From Methyloversatilis sp. XJ19-49 (GTDB lineage Bacteria; Pseudomonadota; Gammaproteobacteria; Burkholderiales; Rhodocyclaceae), in contig NZ_JANINI010000014.1 of assembly GCF_024580145.1 (NCBI RefSeq), positions 1 through 64,000 on the forward strand: a stretch of DNA of 64,000 nucleotides, in the 5' to 3' direction. The position numbers and the translations under genes are program-made. Shown here piece by piece: positions 1 through 8,740 of the stretch (its first letter is position 1; each line of letters starts with the position of its first letter). The notes beneath the pieces are model-generated. The model was not told where the DNA came from and made no database searches. It saw only the letters and a program-made list of their open reading frames with translations.

Positions 1-53
1 ACTGTCCGCCCGCCGCCGTCGCGGCTGAACGTTCGCGTCGGAAAGCCTGAACA

Positions 54-92
54 AGCCCTCCGTGCCGCAAGGCGCGGGGGGCTTTTTCTTTT
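54..92 (+). terminator. Intrinsic terminator of an upstream gene
   Basis: A 13-bp stem (54-66 with 71-83, including two G-U pairs) closes on a GCAA tetraloop and is followed by TTTTTCTTTT. This is a textbook rho-independent terminator for a plus-strand gene that ends before the window begins. No other gene is seen in the first 300 bases. Confidence 0.85.
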
Positions 93-308
93 GCGGTGCG
101 CCCCCTGTGGGCGCGGCAGTCTGTGTGGGAGCGGCGGCCTCGCCGCGATCGGCGCGTTCATCAACGATCATCGCAGCATCAATCGCGGCGAGGGCGGAGC
201 GGGGGTTTCAGCGAGCACTGCTCGCCGCCCGCAGAGCCGGCCGGCCATGCAGGGCCGGCAGTGGATCGCCGCTCCCACAGGTGCTGCTCCCACAGACCGC
301 AGCGCCGG
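93..308. repeat. REP-like palindromic intergenic repeat, copy A
   Basis: This noncoding stretch between the terminator and the HDOD gene holds GTGGGAGCGGCGGCCTCGCC at 125-144 and inverted partners ending in CGCCGCTCCCACAG (267-280) and GCTGCTCCCACAG. The same motif pair occurs at 53747-53827. The pattern resembles the REP elements of pseudomonads, which lie between genes and fold into hairpins. Short open frames here have no family features and are not called as genes. Confidence 0.6.
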
Positions 309-1445
309 TCAGAACTCCAGCGTGTCGGCGAACTTCAGCGCCGACATCTGCGCCCGATTGACCTGATTGGCGTCGAGCCCGAGCGAGTGGGTCAGCTCGC
401 GCAGGGCGCCGGCTGATACATCCTCGCAGGCGCGGGCCAGTTTCAGGAAGGGCGTATAGGCGCCGTCGTTGCCGAGCAGCGCGTCGGTGATCGGGTCGGG
501 CAGCGTCATTTCTTCGAGCACGGTGTCCATCGGAGCGCCGAGCAGCTTGTCGAGCAGCGAAAAGGCGCCGGTGATGAACAGGTTGTCGTGTTCCTCGCGC
601 GGAAAGAACTCCGCGCCGAGCACTTCCATCAGCCGGCCGCGCGCGATCGCCGCCTGCATCAGCGCCGGTGCCGACGGGTCCTTGCCGGCGGTGACCAGCA
701 GCAGCGACAGCCACTTGTTCAGCTTGTCATACCCGAGGATGACCACCGCGTGGCGGAAGGACTGCACCTGGCACATCAGGCCGAAACCGGCCGAATTGAT
801 GTAGCGCAGCAGCTTGAACGACAGCGCCACGTCCTGCTTCAGCGCGTCCTCGATCTGTTTGGGGTCGGCGTTGCGACGCACCAGATTGAGCACGCGCACG
901 ATCTGCGCGTGCGCCGGCGCCAGCTTTTTCGCCGTGGTCTGGTTGGCCTTGAAGAACCAGCCGGTCGCGCCGCCATAGCCGGCCTTGACCGCGGCATCGA
1001 ACGCCAGCGGATCGGCCACACCTGTCGCGAGCAGGATGCCAGGCACGCGGATGGTCACAGGCTGCACCCGCGCGTCGGCCATCACGAAGCGGAAGCCGAG
1101 GCCGGTCGGCAATTCGGTGCCCACCTTGTAGTCACCCAGCACCAGCGGCACGCCGGCCTGCGCAAGCTGCAGCACCGCCTCCGCGCAGGCCGGATCGGCG
1201 AGCTGTACCGCGCCGACTTCCATCATGGCGCCTTCCGGCGCGATCCAGTCGGCCAGGCTGGCATCGGGTGCGCAGCCGGCGAGGCTGACGAACACCGGGC
1301 GCGCCGGCGGCCAGTCTTCGCCGATGGCGTCCAGCGCCGCCACGGCGTCGCCGCAGGTGGGTGCATGCACGCGCAGCCGGGTGGCCGTGATCGCGCGCTG
1401 CTTGTTGATGACCGGTTCGCGGGTGAAGAAGACGTCCTGGCTCAT
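309..1445 (-). CDS. HDOD domain protein with degenerate EAL-like N-terminus
   Basis: A 378-residue signalling protein. The C-terminal half (about residues 175-370) fits an HDOD domain: it has the conserved region DVALSFKLLRYINSAGFG followed by the SFRHAVVILGYDKLNKW segment. The N-terminal part resembles the non-catalytic EAL-like region of YuxH-type proteins, but I see no intact EAL motif, so c-di-GMP hydrolysis is unlikely. HDOD proteins usually act as regulators in motility, stress or c-di-GMP networks; the target here is unknown. The start at MSQDVFF is chosen because its ATG overlaps the stop of the upstream ferredoxin-type oxidoreductase (ATGA), which implies translational coupling. A longer in-frame start at 1499 would run into that gene. 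Confidence 0.85.
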   Translation of the reverse strand: MSQDVFFTREPVINKQRAITATRLRVHAPTCGDAVAALDAIGEDWPPARPVFVSLAGCAPDASLADWIAPEGAMMEVGAVQLADPACAEAVLQLAQAGVPLVLGDYKVGTELPTGLGFRFVMADARVQPVTIRVPGILLATGVADPLAFDAAVKAGYGGATGWFFKANQTTAKKLAPAHAQIVRVLNLVRRNADPKQIEDALKQDVALSFKLLRYINSAGFGLMCQVQSFRHAVVILGYDKLNKWLSLLLVTAGKDPSAPALMQAAIARGRLMEVLGAEFFPREEHDNLFITGAFSLLDKLLGAPMDTVLEEMTLPDPITDALLGNDGAYTPFLKLARACEDVSAGALRELTHSLGLDANQVNRAQMSALKFADTLEF

Positions 1446-2458
1446 TGCGGTGAATAGGTAAATGAGTCTGCGTGAAAGTGCTCTATCGGCAGATTGCACT
1501 GTCGGGTGAAGTCCGCCTTCGCGGCGTCGATCATTGCCGGTCCGCCACAGGCATAGACCTGATGGCCGGCGAGATCGGGCAGGTCGGCCAGCACCGCCTG
1601 GTGCACGAAACCGGTGCGTCCGGTCCAGGCGTCACCGGTCGCCGGTTCCGACAGCACCGGGATGTAGCGGAAGCCGGGCAGCCGGCCGACCCAGCTCGCC
1701 GCCAGATCGTGCATGTACAGGTCCTGCTTCGTGCGCGCGCCCCAGTACAGCGTGATCGGCTTGTCGTAGCCGGTTTCGATGGCATGTTCGATGATCGCCT
1801 TGATCGGCGCAAAACCGGTGCCGCCGGCCACCATGATCACCGGCCGGTCGACGTCCTCGCGCAGGAAGAAGCTGCCCAGCGGCCCCTCGAAACGCAGGAT
1901 GTCGCGCTCCTTCATCGTGCCGAACACATGGCCGGTGAAGTGGCCGCCCGGTACCTCGCGGATGTGCAGCGTCAGGAATTCGTCGTCGTGCGGCGCATTG
2001 GCGATCGAAAAGCTGCGCCGCTTGCCGTCGCGCAGCAGGAAGTCGATGTACTGGCCGGCGAGGTACTGCAGCCTTTCGTTGGCCGGCAGCTTCAGGCTGA
2101 CCGCCATCACGTCCGGCGCGAGCCGTTCCAGCTTCTGCACCCGGGTCGGCATGATGCGCACCGCGATGTCCTTCATGCCGCCGACTTCGCGGCATTCCAG
2201 TTCGAGGTCGGAGCGCGCGGTGGCGCAGCAGAACAGCGCATAGCCCTGCGCCTTTTCGGCGTCTGTCAGCTTGGCCGCCTGATGCGTGCCGTAATCGACC
2301 GTGCCGGAAAGGATTTTCCCCTTGCACGAACCGCAGGCGCCGTTGCGGCAGCCATAGGGCAGATTGAAGCCGGCGGCCAGCGCAGCGTCGAGCAGGCGGG
2401 TTTCGGCGTCGGTGGTGAAGGTGTGCTGGCTCGGTTTGAGGGTGACCTGATAGGACAT
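1442..2458 (-). CDS. Ferredoxin-FAD-NAD(P) oxidoreductase (CDP-6-deoxy-glucoseen reductase-like)
   Basis: A 338-residue electron-transfer flavoprotein. The N-terminus is a plant-type 2Fe-2S ferredoxin domain with ligands in YGCRNGACGSC (Cys37, 42, 45) and a fourth Cys at 77 or 78. A ferredoxin-NADP reductase module follows, with RRSFSIANAP for FAD binding, GGTGFAPIKA for the pyridine nucleotide and YACGGPAM near the C-terminus. The architecture matches the family annotated as CDP-6-deoxy-delta-3,4-glucoseen reductase (AscD/RfbI) and also oxygenase reductases. No deoxysugar or oxygenase genes lie nearby, so the substrate partner is unknown. It is translationally coupled to the HDOD gene, and its start lies only 22 bases from the divergent dehydrogenase gene. 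Confidence 0.85.
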   Translation of the reverse strand: MSYQVTLKPSQHTFTTDAETRLLDAALAAGFNLPYGCRNGACGSCKGKILSGTVDYGTHQAAKLTDAEKAQGYALFCCATARSDLELECREVGGMKDIAVRIMPTRVQKLERLAPDVMAVSLKLPANERLQYLAGQYIDFLLRDGKRRSFSIANAPHDDEFLTLHIREVPGGHFTGHVFGTMKERDILRFEGPLGSFFLREDVDRPVIMVAGGTGFAPIKAIIEHAIETGYDKPITLYWGARTKQDLYMHDLAASWVGRLPGFRYIPVLSEPATGDAWTGRTGFVHQAVLADLPDLAGHQVYACGGPAMIDAAKADFTRQCNLPIEHFHADSFTYSPQ

Positions 2459-2480
2459 GGCAGCGTGAGACAATCCGTGA

Positions 2481-3413
2481 ATGAACAAGGTAAAGCGATC
2501 GCAGCGCACGGCCCCGGCGGGGTGGTGCGGCAAACGGTCAAGGGTGCTGATTGTAGGCTGTGGCGACGTTGCTCGTCGCGCGCTGCCCTGGCTGGCACCA
2601 CGGGTAAGGGTATGGGCCATGGTGCGCAACGTCGAATCGGCTGTCGAATTGCGCCGCCTGGGCGTGCGTTGCGTGCGCGCAGACCTCGATGATCCGGCCA
2701 GCCTGCGCCGGGTGGCGGCACTGGCCACCTGGGTGTGGCATTTCGCGCCGCCACCGGCCACGGGTGACGGCCGCGATCCGCGCACCCGCCGCCTGGTGGC
2801 CGCGCTGGCGCGCGCCGGGCGGACCGACCGGTTGTGCTACATCAGCACCAGCGGCGTCTATGGCGACTGCGCCGGCGAGCGCGTGCCGGAAACGCGGCCG
2901 TTGAACGCCGGCAGCGCGCGCGCCGCGCGGCGGGTCGACGCCGAATCGGCGGTGCGCCGTCTGGCGCGGCGCGGTGTCGCGGTGAGCATCCTGCGCGCGC
3001 CCGGCATCTACGGTCCCGACCGCCTGCCGCTGGACCGCCTGAAGCGTGCCGATCCGGTGCTGCACCCCGATGAGGACGTGTACACCAATCACATCGACGC
3101 CGCGGATCTGGGCCGACTCGCGTGGGGCGCGCTGATGCGCGCGCGCGGCGGCCGCACCTACAACGCGAGCGACGACACCCGGCTCGCCATGGGCGACTAT
3201 TTCGACCGCGTGGCCGACGCTTTCGCGCTGCCGCGGCCGCCGCGTGTCACGCGCGAGCAAGCGCGCGCGCGGCTCAGCCCGATGATGCTGTCCTTCATGA
3301 ATGAATCGCGCGTGCTCGACAACGGCCGCATGAAGCGCGAGTTGCGGGTGACACGGCAGCGCCCCGACGTCGACGCCGTGCTCGCACACGCCCTGCAGAC
3401 TTTCCAACGCTGA
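2481..3413 (+). CDS. YeeZ-like NAD(P)-dependent epimerase/dehydratase (extended SDR)
   Basis: A 310-residue Rossmann-fold protein. The dinucleotide-binding motif is VGCGDVAR (GxGxxA), and the segment CYISTSGVYGD followed by ILRAPGIYGPDR is typical of atypical extended SDR proteins such as E. coli YeeZ. The usual YxxxK active site is not clear, so the reaction cannot be stated. The ATG at 2481 has no good ribosome-binding site; a GTG just before VLIVGCGD is an alternative start. It probably forms a small operon with hemJ, which begins 8 bases after its stop, and the rRNA methyltransferase. Confidence 0.8.
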   Translation: MNKVKRSQRTAPAGWCGKRSRVLIVGCGDVARRALPWLAPRVRVWAMVRNVESAVELRRLGVRCVRADLDDPASLRRVAALATWVWHFAPPPATGDGRDPRTRRLVAALARAGRTDRLCYISTSGVYGDCAGERVPETRPLNAGSARAARRVDAESAVRRLARRGVAVSILRAPGIYGPDRLPLDRLKRADPVLHPDEDVYTNHIDAADLGRLAWGALMRARGGRTYNASDDTRLAMGDYFDRVADAFALPRPPRVTREQARARLSPMMLSFMNESRVLDNGRMKRELRVTRQRPDVDAVLAHALQTFQR

Positions 3414-3421
3414 GCAATGCA

Positions 3422-3850
3422 ATGACCAGTACCTATCTGTGGGCCAAGGCCCTGCACATCGTTTTCGTCACCAGCTGGTTCGCCGGCCTGTTCTACCTGC
3501 CGCGCCTGTTCGTCAATCTGGCCATGCTCGGTGCGGACGAAACCGCGGTGCGCGACCGCCTGCTGCTGATGTCGCGCAAGCTGCTGCGCTTCATGGGTCC
3601 GCTGGCCGGGCTGGCGGTCGGTTTCGGCCTGTGGCTGTGGCTGGGCGAAGGCATCGGTGGCGGCTGGATGCATGCCAAGCTGCTGCTGGTCATCTTCCTG
3701 ATCGGCTATCACCATTACTGCGCGCGCCTGTTGCGCGCCTTCGAAGCCAACCGCAACACGCGCAGCCACGTCTGGTACCGCTGGTTCAACGAGGCGCCGG
3801 TGCTGGTGCTGTTCGCCGTCGTGCTGCTGGTCGTGCTGAAACCTTTCTGA
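3422..3850 (+). CDS. hemJ: HemJ-type protoporphyrinogen IX oxidase / CopD family membrane protein
   Basis: A 142-residue polytopic inner-membrane protein with about four hydrophobic segments. It has the family's conserved His in KALHIVFVTSWF (His12) and conserved Lys in GGWMHAKLLLV (Lys87), the two residues linked to heme binding and activity in HemJ. HemJ oxidises protoporphyrinogen IX to protoporphyrin IX in heme synthesis in many proteobacteria without HemY or HemG. The many cytochromes in this window need heme, so the role makes sense, but no other heme gene is adjacent. It starts 8 bases after the dehydrogenase gene. Confidence 0.85.
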   Translation: MTSTYLWAKALHIVFVTSWFAGLFYLPRLFVNLAMLGADETAVRDRLLLMSRKLLRFMGPLAGLAVGFGLWLWLGEGIGGGWMHAKLLLVIFLIGYHHYCARLLRAFEANRNTRSHVWYRWFNEAPVLVLFAVVLLVVLKPF

Positions 3851-3854
3851 TCCC

Positions 3855-5180
3855 ATGACGAATTTCCCTCCGAAGAAAGTCCCGCCAAAGACATCCGCGT
3901 CCGCCGGACGCTCCACGGCTGCACCTTCCGTGCGTTCCACGGCAGCGCCTGCCGTGCGTTCAATTCGCCGCGTGCCGCGCCCGGAAGGCGACATGCCGGC
4001 CGAACTGCAGGGCGATCAGCACTATTTCTCGCCCTGTCCGCGCGGCCTCGAAGCCGTGCTGGCCGACGAACTGGTCGCGCTCGGTGCCGACGCCGTGAAG
4101 GCGGTGCCCGGCGGCGTCGCCTTCTCGGGGCCGTGGGCGCTGGTGTATCGCGTCAATCTGGAAAGCCGCATCGCCACCCGCGTGCTGTGGCGCGTCGGCC
4201 ACGGGCCGTACCGCAAGGAAGACGATATCTTCAAGCTGGCGCTGGGCCTGGCCTGGGAGCACTGGTTCTCGCCGCGCTGCACGCTGCGCGTCTACACCAC
4301 GGCCGTGCGCTCGCCGCTGAAATCGGTCGATTTCGTCACCCTGCGCGTGAAGGATGCGATCTGCGACCGCATGCGCGAACAGACGCGATCGCGGCCGAGC
4401 ATCGACACCGTGGCGCCGGACGTGCGCGTGCACGTGTTCCTGACCGACCGCGATGCCACGATCTATCTCGATACCTCGGGCGAGCCGCTGTACAAGCGCG
4501 GCTTCAAGGTGGCGCATGTCGAGGCACCGCTGAAGGAAAACCTCGCTGCGGGCATCATCCTGCTGTCCGGCTGGGACAGGGTGGAACCCTTTTTCGATCC
4601 GATGTGCGGCAGCGGCACCTTCCTGATCGAGGCCGCGCAGATGGCGCTCGACATCGCGCCCGGCCTCGGCCGCGGCTTCGGCTTCGAAAAGCTCACCACC
4701 TATCGTGCCGCAGACTGGCACGCCGTGCGTGACGCGGCCGCGGCGCGCGCCCAGCCACCGCGCGAACTGCCGATCTTCGGCTCCGACATCGCCGGCCGCG
4801 AAGTCGCGCGCTGCAAGGAGAACCTGCAGGCCGCGAAACTGCCCTGGGTGGTGCGGGTCGAGGGGGCGGACCTGATGGATCGAGAGCCGCCGGCCGACCA
4901 CGGCGTGCTGGTGACCAATCCGCCGTATGGCGAGCGCATCGGCGAAAAGCAGGCACTGGCCACCTTCTATCCGAAACTGGGCGACCTGCTGAAGCAGCGT
5001 TACAGCGGCTGGCGCTGCCTGTTCATCACCGCCGACACCGACTTTCCGAAGCTGATCAAGCTGAAGGCGAGCCGCCGCACGCCGCTGTACAACGGTGCGC
5101 TGGAATGCCGGCTGTACGAATACCGCATGGTCGAAGGCAGCCTGCGCGCGCCGCGTGCCGACGCCCCAGCGGAACCGTGA
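3855..5180 (+). CDS. rlmL: THUMP-domain 23S rRNA guanine-N2 methyltransferase (RlmL type)
   Basis: A 441-residue class I SAM-dependent methyltransferase. An N-terminal ferredoxin-like and THUMP RNA-binding region (about residues 55-200) precedes the methyltransferase fold, with FFDPMCGSGTFLIEA for SAM binding and the catalytic VTNPPYGERIG motif. It matches the RlmL half of E. coli RlmKL, which makes m2G2445 in 23S rRNA; the RlmK half is absent, as in many betaproteobacteria. The first 46 residues are low complexity, with RSTAAPSVRSTAAPAVRS as a near-repeat, and are not part of the fold. An ATG at 3993 would start directly at the conserved region and is a plausible alternative. Confidence 0.88.
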   Translation: MTNFPPKKVPPKTSASAGRSTAAPSVRSTAAPAVRSIRRVPRPEGDMPAELQGDQHYFSPCPRGLEAVLADELVALGADAVKAVPGGVAFSGPWALVYRVNLESRIATRVLWRVGHGPYRKEDDIFKLALGLAWEHWFSPRCTLRVYTTAVRSPLKSVDFVTLRVKDAICDRMREQTRSRPSIDTVAPDVRVHVFLTDRDATIYLDTSGEPLYKRGFKVAHVEAPLKENLAAGIILLSGWDRVEPFFDPMCGSGTFLIEAAQMALDIAPGLGRGFGFEKLTTYRAADWHAVRDAAAARAQPPRELPIFGSDIAGREVARCKENLQAAKLPWVVRVEGADLMDREPPADHGVLVTNPPYGERIGEKQALATFYPKLGDLLKQRYSGWRCLFITADTDFPKLIKLKASRRTPLYNGALECRLYEYRMVEGSLRAPRADAPAEP

Positions 5181-5191
5181 AGGAGGCAGCG

Positions 5192-5563
5192 ATGAGGCTG
5201 AACAGGATGTGCTGCCTGCTGGCAGCGATCGTCACGCTGCCGGCCGCTGCCGTAGAAGCGCCGCCAGCTGCAGACTGGCATCTCGCCGGCCGGCTCGGCC
5301 TGCTGCAGTTCATCGTCGTGCCCGAGGCCTCGGCACGCGACCGCGCCTACTACGACCGCGTCATCGACACGGTGTGCAGCGACGACACCGCATCCTGCTT
5401 CCTGCGCTTCTTCACCAACGCGAGCGGCGTCGCGATGAGCTTCCCGTTGCCCGATGCGGTGCTGGCGGAACCGACGGTCATGTTCCAGCGCTCGGCCAAG
5501 CACCGGACCGAACAGTTCCAGTGGAGCTGCCGGCTCGGGCTGGCGGAAAGCGCCTGCTTCTAG
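5192..5563 (+). CDS. Small secreted protein of unknown function
   Basis: A 123-residue protein I do not recognise. The start at 5192 is fixed by an AGGAGG ribosome-binding site at 5181-5186. The first residues (MRLNRMCCLLAAIVTLPAAA) form a likely signal peptide, so the product is probably periplasmic. The mature part has a repeated aromatic/Arg character and several Cys residues (VCSDDTASCFLRFF, WSCRLGLAESACF) that could form disulfides. It begins 11 bases after rlmL and ends 16 bases before the convergent msrA. Confidence 0.65.
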   Translation: MRLNRMCCLLAAIVTLPAAAVEAPPAADWHLAGRLGLLQFIVVPEASARDRAYYDRVIDTVCSDDTASCFLRFFTNASGVAMSFPLPDAVLAEPTVMFQRSAKHRTEQFQWSCRLGLAESACF

Positions 5564-5579
5564 AAGGTATCGCCGACGC

Positions 5580-6083
5580 TCATCGATCGCTGCGCGGCAG
5601 CACCCAGCCGGCGCGCGGAAAGTGGCAGGTGTAACCGTTCGGAATGCGTTCCAGGTAGTCCTGATGTTCCGGCTCGGCTTCCCAGAAGTCGCCCACCGGT
5701 TCCACTTCGGTCACCACCGGCCCCGGCCACAGGCCCGACGCATTCACGTCGGCGATGGTGCGCAGCGCCTCGTCGCGCTGTGCATCCGACACCCAGTAGA
5801 TGGCCGACCGGTAGGCGAGGCCGCGATCGTTGCCCTGACGGTTCTTCGTCGTCGGGTCGTGGATCTGGAAGAAGAATTCAAGCAGCTGCCGATAGCTGAT
5901 CTGCGCCGGATCGAACACGATCTCGATGCCTTCGGCGTGCGTGCCGTGACTGCGGTAGGTCGCATTCGGCGCATCGCCGCCGGTGTAGCCGACGCGCGTC
6001 TTCAGCACGCCGGGCAGCTTGCGTATCAGGTCCTGCATGCCCCAGAAGCAGCCGCCGGCCAGCACCGCGCGTTCGCTGCTCAT
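5580..6083 (-). CDS. msrA: Peptide methionine (S)-S-oxide reductase MsrA
   Basis: A 167-residue MsrA that reduces the S-epimer of methionine sulfoxide in proteins. The catalytic motif GCFWG is at residues 11-15, followed by VGYTGG and the His/Glu-rich segment [15 protein letters not shown] found in all MsrA enzymes. No signal peptide is present, so it acts in the cytoplasm. Its ATG overlaps the stop of msrB (ATGA), so both stereospecific enzymes are made from one operon. Confidence 0.95.
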   Translation of the reverse strand: MSSERAVLAGGCFWGMQDLIRKLPGVLKTRVGYTGGDAPNATYRSHGTHAEGIEIVFDPAQISYRQLLEFFFQIHDPTTKNRQGNDRGLAYRSAIYWVSDAQRDEALRTIADVNASGLWPGPVVTEVEPVGDFWEAEPEHQDYLERIPNGYTCHFPRAGWVLPRSDR

Positions 6084-6529
6084 CGCGCGCCCTCCACCTG
6101 GTCGATCCAGTCGCCGTAGCCTTCCGCCGCCATGTCCTTCAGGTGGACGAAGCGCAGTGACGCCGAATTGATGCAGTAGCGCAGGCCGCCGCGCTCGCGC
6201 GGGCCGTCGTTGAACACGTGGCCGAGGTGGCTGTCGCCGTGCGCCGAACGCACTTCGGTGCGCACCATGCCGAGCGAGGCGTCGCGCAGTTCGGTCACGT
6301 GCGCCGGCTCGATCGGCTTGGTGAAGCTGGGCCAGCCGCAGCCGGACTCGAACTTGTCGGTCGATGCGAACAGCGGCTCACCCGACACGATGTCGACATA
6401 GATGCCGGGTGCGTGATTCTTCAGGTACTCGCCGGTACCGGGGTATTCGGTGCCGTTCTGCTGCGTGACGCGGTACTGCTCGGGCGTCAGGCGGGCAAGG
6501 GCTTCGGGGGTCTTGGCGTAGGTTTTCAC
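6080..6529 (-). CDS. msrB: Peptide methionine (R)-S-oxide reductase MsrB (zinc-free type)
   Basis: A 149-residue MsrB, which repairs the R-epimer of methionine sulfoxide. The family signature GCGWPSF and the catalytic Cys in [10 protein letters not shown] are present. The two CxxC pairs that hold structural zinc in E. coli MsrB are missing: the first position reads VDIVSGEPL. This is the known zinc-free group. It is the first gene of an msrB-msrA operon; a 113-base gap separates it from the upstream XRE-cupin regulator. Confidence 0.93.
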   Translation of the reverse strand: MKTYAKTPEALARLTPEQYRVTQQNGTEYPGTGEYLKNHAPGIYVDIVSGEPLFASTDKFESGCGWPSFTKPIEPAHVTELRDASLGMVRTEVRSAHGDSHLGHVFNDGPRERGGLRYCINSASLRFVHLKDMAAEGYGDWIDQVEGAR

Positions 6530-6642
6530 GGGATTCTCCGGCCGGGATGGGGTGCAGCCTCTGCAGGTGCTGCCGCACAGAGGGATTTAAAGCCCGCGAG
6601 TTCCGTCTGTCGAGTACACACCGGGCAGATCGCAGGCCGCCG

Positions 6643-7248
6643 TCACTCGTGCGCCTGCTCCGGATAGATGATGATCGACAGGAAGCGGATCGGCACTTCG
6701 GTCAGCTTTTCCGGGCCGTGCGGCACGTTGCCGTCGAAGGTGAGCGCGTCGCCCGGCTCCAGCGAGTGGATGGTCTTGCCGTGGCGGTAGTCGATGCGGC
6801 CTTCCAGCATGTAGATGAATTCGGTGCCCGGATGCTCGAACACCGGGAAGGTGGCCGAGGTCTGTTCGATGGTGATCAGGAAGGGCTCGAACAGCTTGGT
6901 CGGTCCCTGGTGGTAGGACAGCAGGTGATAGGTGTGGCCGCTCTTTGTGCCGCGCCGCGCCACTTCCATGCTTTCGCCGGCTTTCACCAGCTGGGCGCCG
7001 CCGCCTTCGGTTTCGTAGTCCTTGAACAGCGCCGACAGCGACACGCCGAGCGCGCGTGCGATGCGCGACAGCGCGTCCAGGCTGGTGGCCGTCTGGCCGT
7101 TCTCGATGCGCGACAGCATGCCGCGGCTGATGTCGGCGCGGTCCGAAATGTCGGCGATCGTCAGTCCGTGCGCCCGGCGCAGCTCGCGGATCGTGGTGCC
7201 GAGGTAGCGCTCGAGTTCGCCTTCCATCGCACTGTCTTGCGTGCTCAT
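6643..7248 (-). CDS. XRE-family regulator with C-terminal cupin domain
   Basis: A 201-residue transcription factor. Residues about 17-72 form a Cro/C1-type helix-turn-helix (RELRRAHGLTIADISDRADI, then MLSRIENGQTATSLDALSRIA). Residues about 110-195 form a cupin barrel (FPVFEHPGTEFIYMLEGRIDY, LEPGDALTFDGNVPHG), the ligand-sensing domain in this family. It is transcribed away from the N-methylglutamate operon, with 196 bases between the starts, so it is the likely local regulator. Whether it represses or activates, and whether it senses methylamine, N-methylglutamate or another amino compound, cannot be read from the sequence. The second Met (MEGELERY) is a possible alternative start. Confidence 0.85.
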   Translation of the reverse strand: MSTQDSAMEGELERYLGTTIRELRRAHGLTIADISDRADISRGMLSRIENGQTATSLDALSRIARALGVSLSALFKDYETEGGGAQLVKAGESMEVARRGTKSGHTYHLLSYHQGPTKLFEPFLITIEQTSATFPVFEHPGTEFIYMLEGRIDYRHGKTIHSLEPGDALTFDGNVPHGPEKLTEVPIRFLSIIIYPEQAHE

Positions 7249-7314
7249 TGTTGTGGCCTCCCTGTTCTGGCTGTGCGCGATTTTACGTGTCAGGTTTCAT
7301 CGTACGAATTTTTG

Positions 7315-7348
7315 TTGACTCCTGCTTCAAAAGGTTCATGATTTGAAC
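7315..7348 (+). promoter_or_regulatory. Candidate promoter and operator of the mgd-gmaS-mgs operon
   Basis: A possible -35 box TTGACT (7315-7320) is followed after 16 bases by CATGAT (7337-7342), a 4-of-6 match to the -10 box. The 15-bp palindrome GTTCATGATTTGAAC (7334-7348) covers this -10 box. A repressor bound there would block the promoter, and the divergent XRE-cupin protein is the natural candidate. Promoter and site are both predictions. Confidence 0.4.
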
Positions 7349-7444
7349 TAAAGTTGCTTCACACGAACATTGACGTGAAGCGAGTCGCCCACCGGCGGTC
7401 GCCCCGCAGCCTGGAACTGCGGAAACCCAACTTCGGAAAATTTC

Positions 7445-8686
7445 ATGCCCTGGCGCCTATTGCGGTTCGGTCTGTCCAAGTCACATCCGGAACCGCGGAT
7501 GTTCACGACCCACGACACGCTGAAACCTTCTTACGACGTGGTGATCATCGGCGGCGGCGGCCACGGGCTGGCCAGCGCCTACTACCTGGCGCGCGACCAC
7601 GGCATCACCAATGTCGCGGTGCTCGAAAAAGGTTACATCGGCGGCGGCAACACCGGCCGCAACACCACCATCATCCGCTCGAACTACCTGACGCCCGAAG
7701 GCGTCAAGTTCTACGACAAGTCCGTGCAGCTGTGGCAGGACCTGTCGACCGAGTTCGATCTCAACCTGTTCTTCTCCACTCGCGGTCACTTCACGCTGGC
7801 ACATACGGACTCGGCGATGCGCACGATGCGCTGGCGCGCCGAGGTGAACAAGCACTACGGCATCGCGTCCGAAGTGGTCGGGCCGGAAGACGTGAAGCGC
7901 GCCACGCCGCAGATGGACCTGTCCTGTGGCGGCCACGCGCCGATCCAGGGCGCGCTGTACCACGCGCCCGGCGCGGTGGCCCGTCACGACGCGGTGGCCT
8001 GGGGCTACGGCCGCGGCGCCGACATGCGCGGCGCGGAAATCCACCAGCAGACAGCGGTCACCGGCATCGAGGTCAAGGGCGGCAAGGTGGTCGGCGTACA
8101 CACCACGCGCGGCTTCATCGCGACGAACAAGGTGATCTGTGCGGTGGCCGGCTTCACGCCGCGCATCACCGACATGGTCGGCATCAAGACGCCCATCTAC
8201 ATCCACCCGCTGCAGGCGATGGTGAGCGAGCCGATGAAGCCCTGGCTCGATTCCATCCTGGTGTCGGGCAGCCTGCACATCTACGTCAGCCAGAGTTCGC
8301 GCGGCGAACTGGTGATGGGCGCATCGCTCGATCCGTACGAAGTGCAATCGACCCGCTCGACGCTCGACTTCCCGGAAGGCCTGTCGGCGCACCTGCTCGA
8401 CATGTTCCCCTTCCTGTCGCACGTGAAGGTGGTGCGCCAGTGGGCCGGCATGGCCGACATGACGCCGGACTTCGCACCGATCATGGGCATGACGCCGGTC
8501 GAGGGCTTCTATCTCGATTCCGGCTGGGGTACCTGGGGCTTCAAGGCGACACCGGTGTGCGGCAAGACGATGGCCTGGACGGTGGCGAACGACAAGCCGC
8601 ACGAACTGATCACCGGTTTTTCGCTGGACCGCTTCCGCAACTACGCGCTGACCGGCGAGAAGGGAGCGGCAAGTGTGGGTCACTGA
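7445..8686 (+). CDS. mgdA: N-methylglutamate dehydrogenase subunit A (SoxB-like FAD subunit)
   Basis: A 413-residue flavoprotein of the sarcosine oxidase beta family. The FAD-binding motif YDVVIIGGGGHGLASAYYLA lies near residues 29-48, and the conserved GWGTWGFKATPVCGKTMAW is near the C-terminus. In heterotetrameric sarcosine oxidase this subunit carries the amine-oxidising FAD. The setting with gmaS and mgsABC indicates that the substrate is N-methylglutamate, not sarcosine: the methyl group is oxidised to formaldehyde or methylene-tetrahydrofolate, and glutamate is released. The first ATG is used because the family has a similar N-terminal extension; ATG 7499 is an alternative. It is the first gene of an eight-gene operon. 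Confidence 0.9.
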   Translation: MPWRLLRFGLSKSHPEPRMFTTHDTLKPSYDVVIIGGGGHGLASAYYLARDHGITNVAVLEKGYIGGGNTGRNTTIIRSNYLTPEGVKFYDKSVQLWQDLSTEFDLNLFFSTRGHFTLAHTDSAMRTMRWRAEVNKHYGIASEVVGPEDVKRATPQMDLSCGGHAPIQGALYHAPGAVARHDAVAWGYGRGADMRGAEIHQQTAVTGIEVKGGKVVGVHTTRGFIATNKVICAVAGFTPRITDMVGIKTPIYIHPLQAMVSEPMKPWLDSILVSGSLHIYVSQSSRGELVMGASLDPYEVQSTRSTLDFPEGLSAHLLDMFPFLSHVKVVRQWAGMADMTPDFAPIMGMTPVEGFYLDSGWGTWGFKATPVCGKTMAWTVANDKPHELITGFSLDRFRNYALTGEKGAASVGH

Positions 8687-8740
8687 GTGGATCAATGACG
8701 TTCTGTCCGTACCCCTTCGCCGGACTGCAGGAGCGACGAC

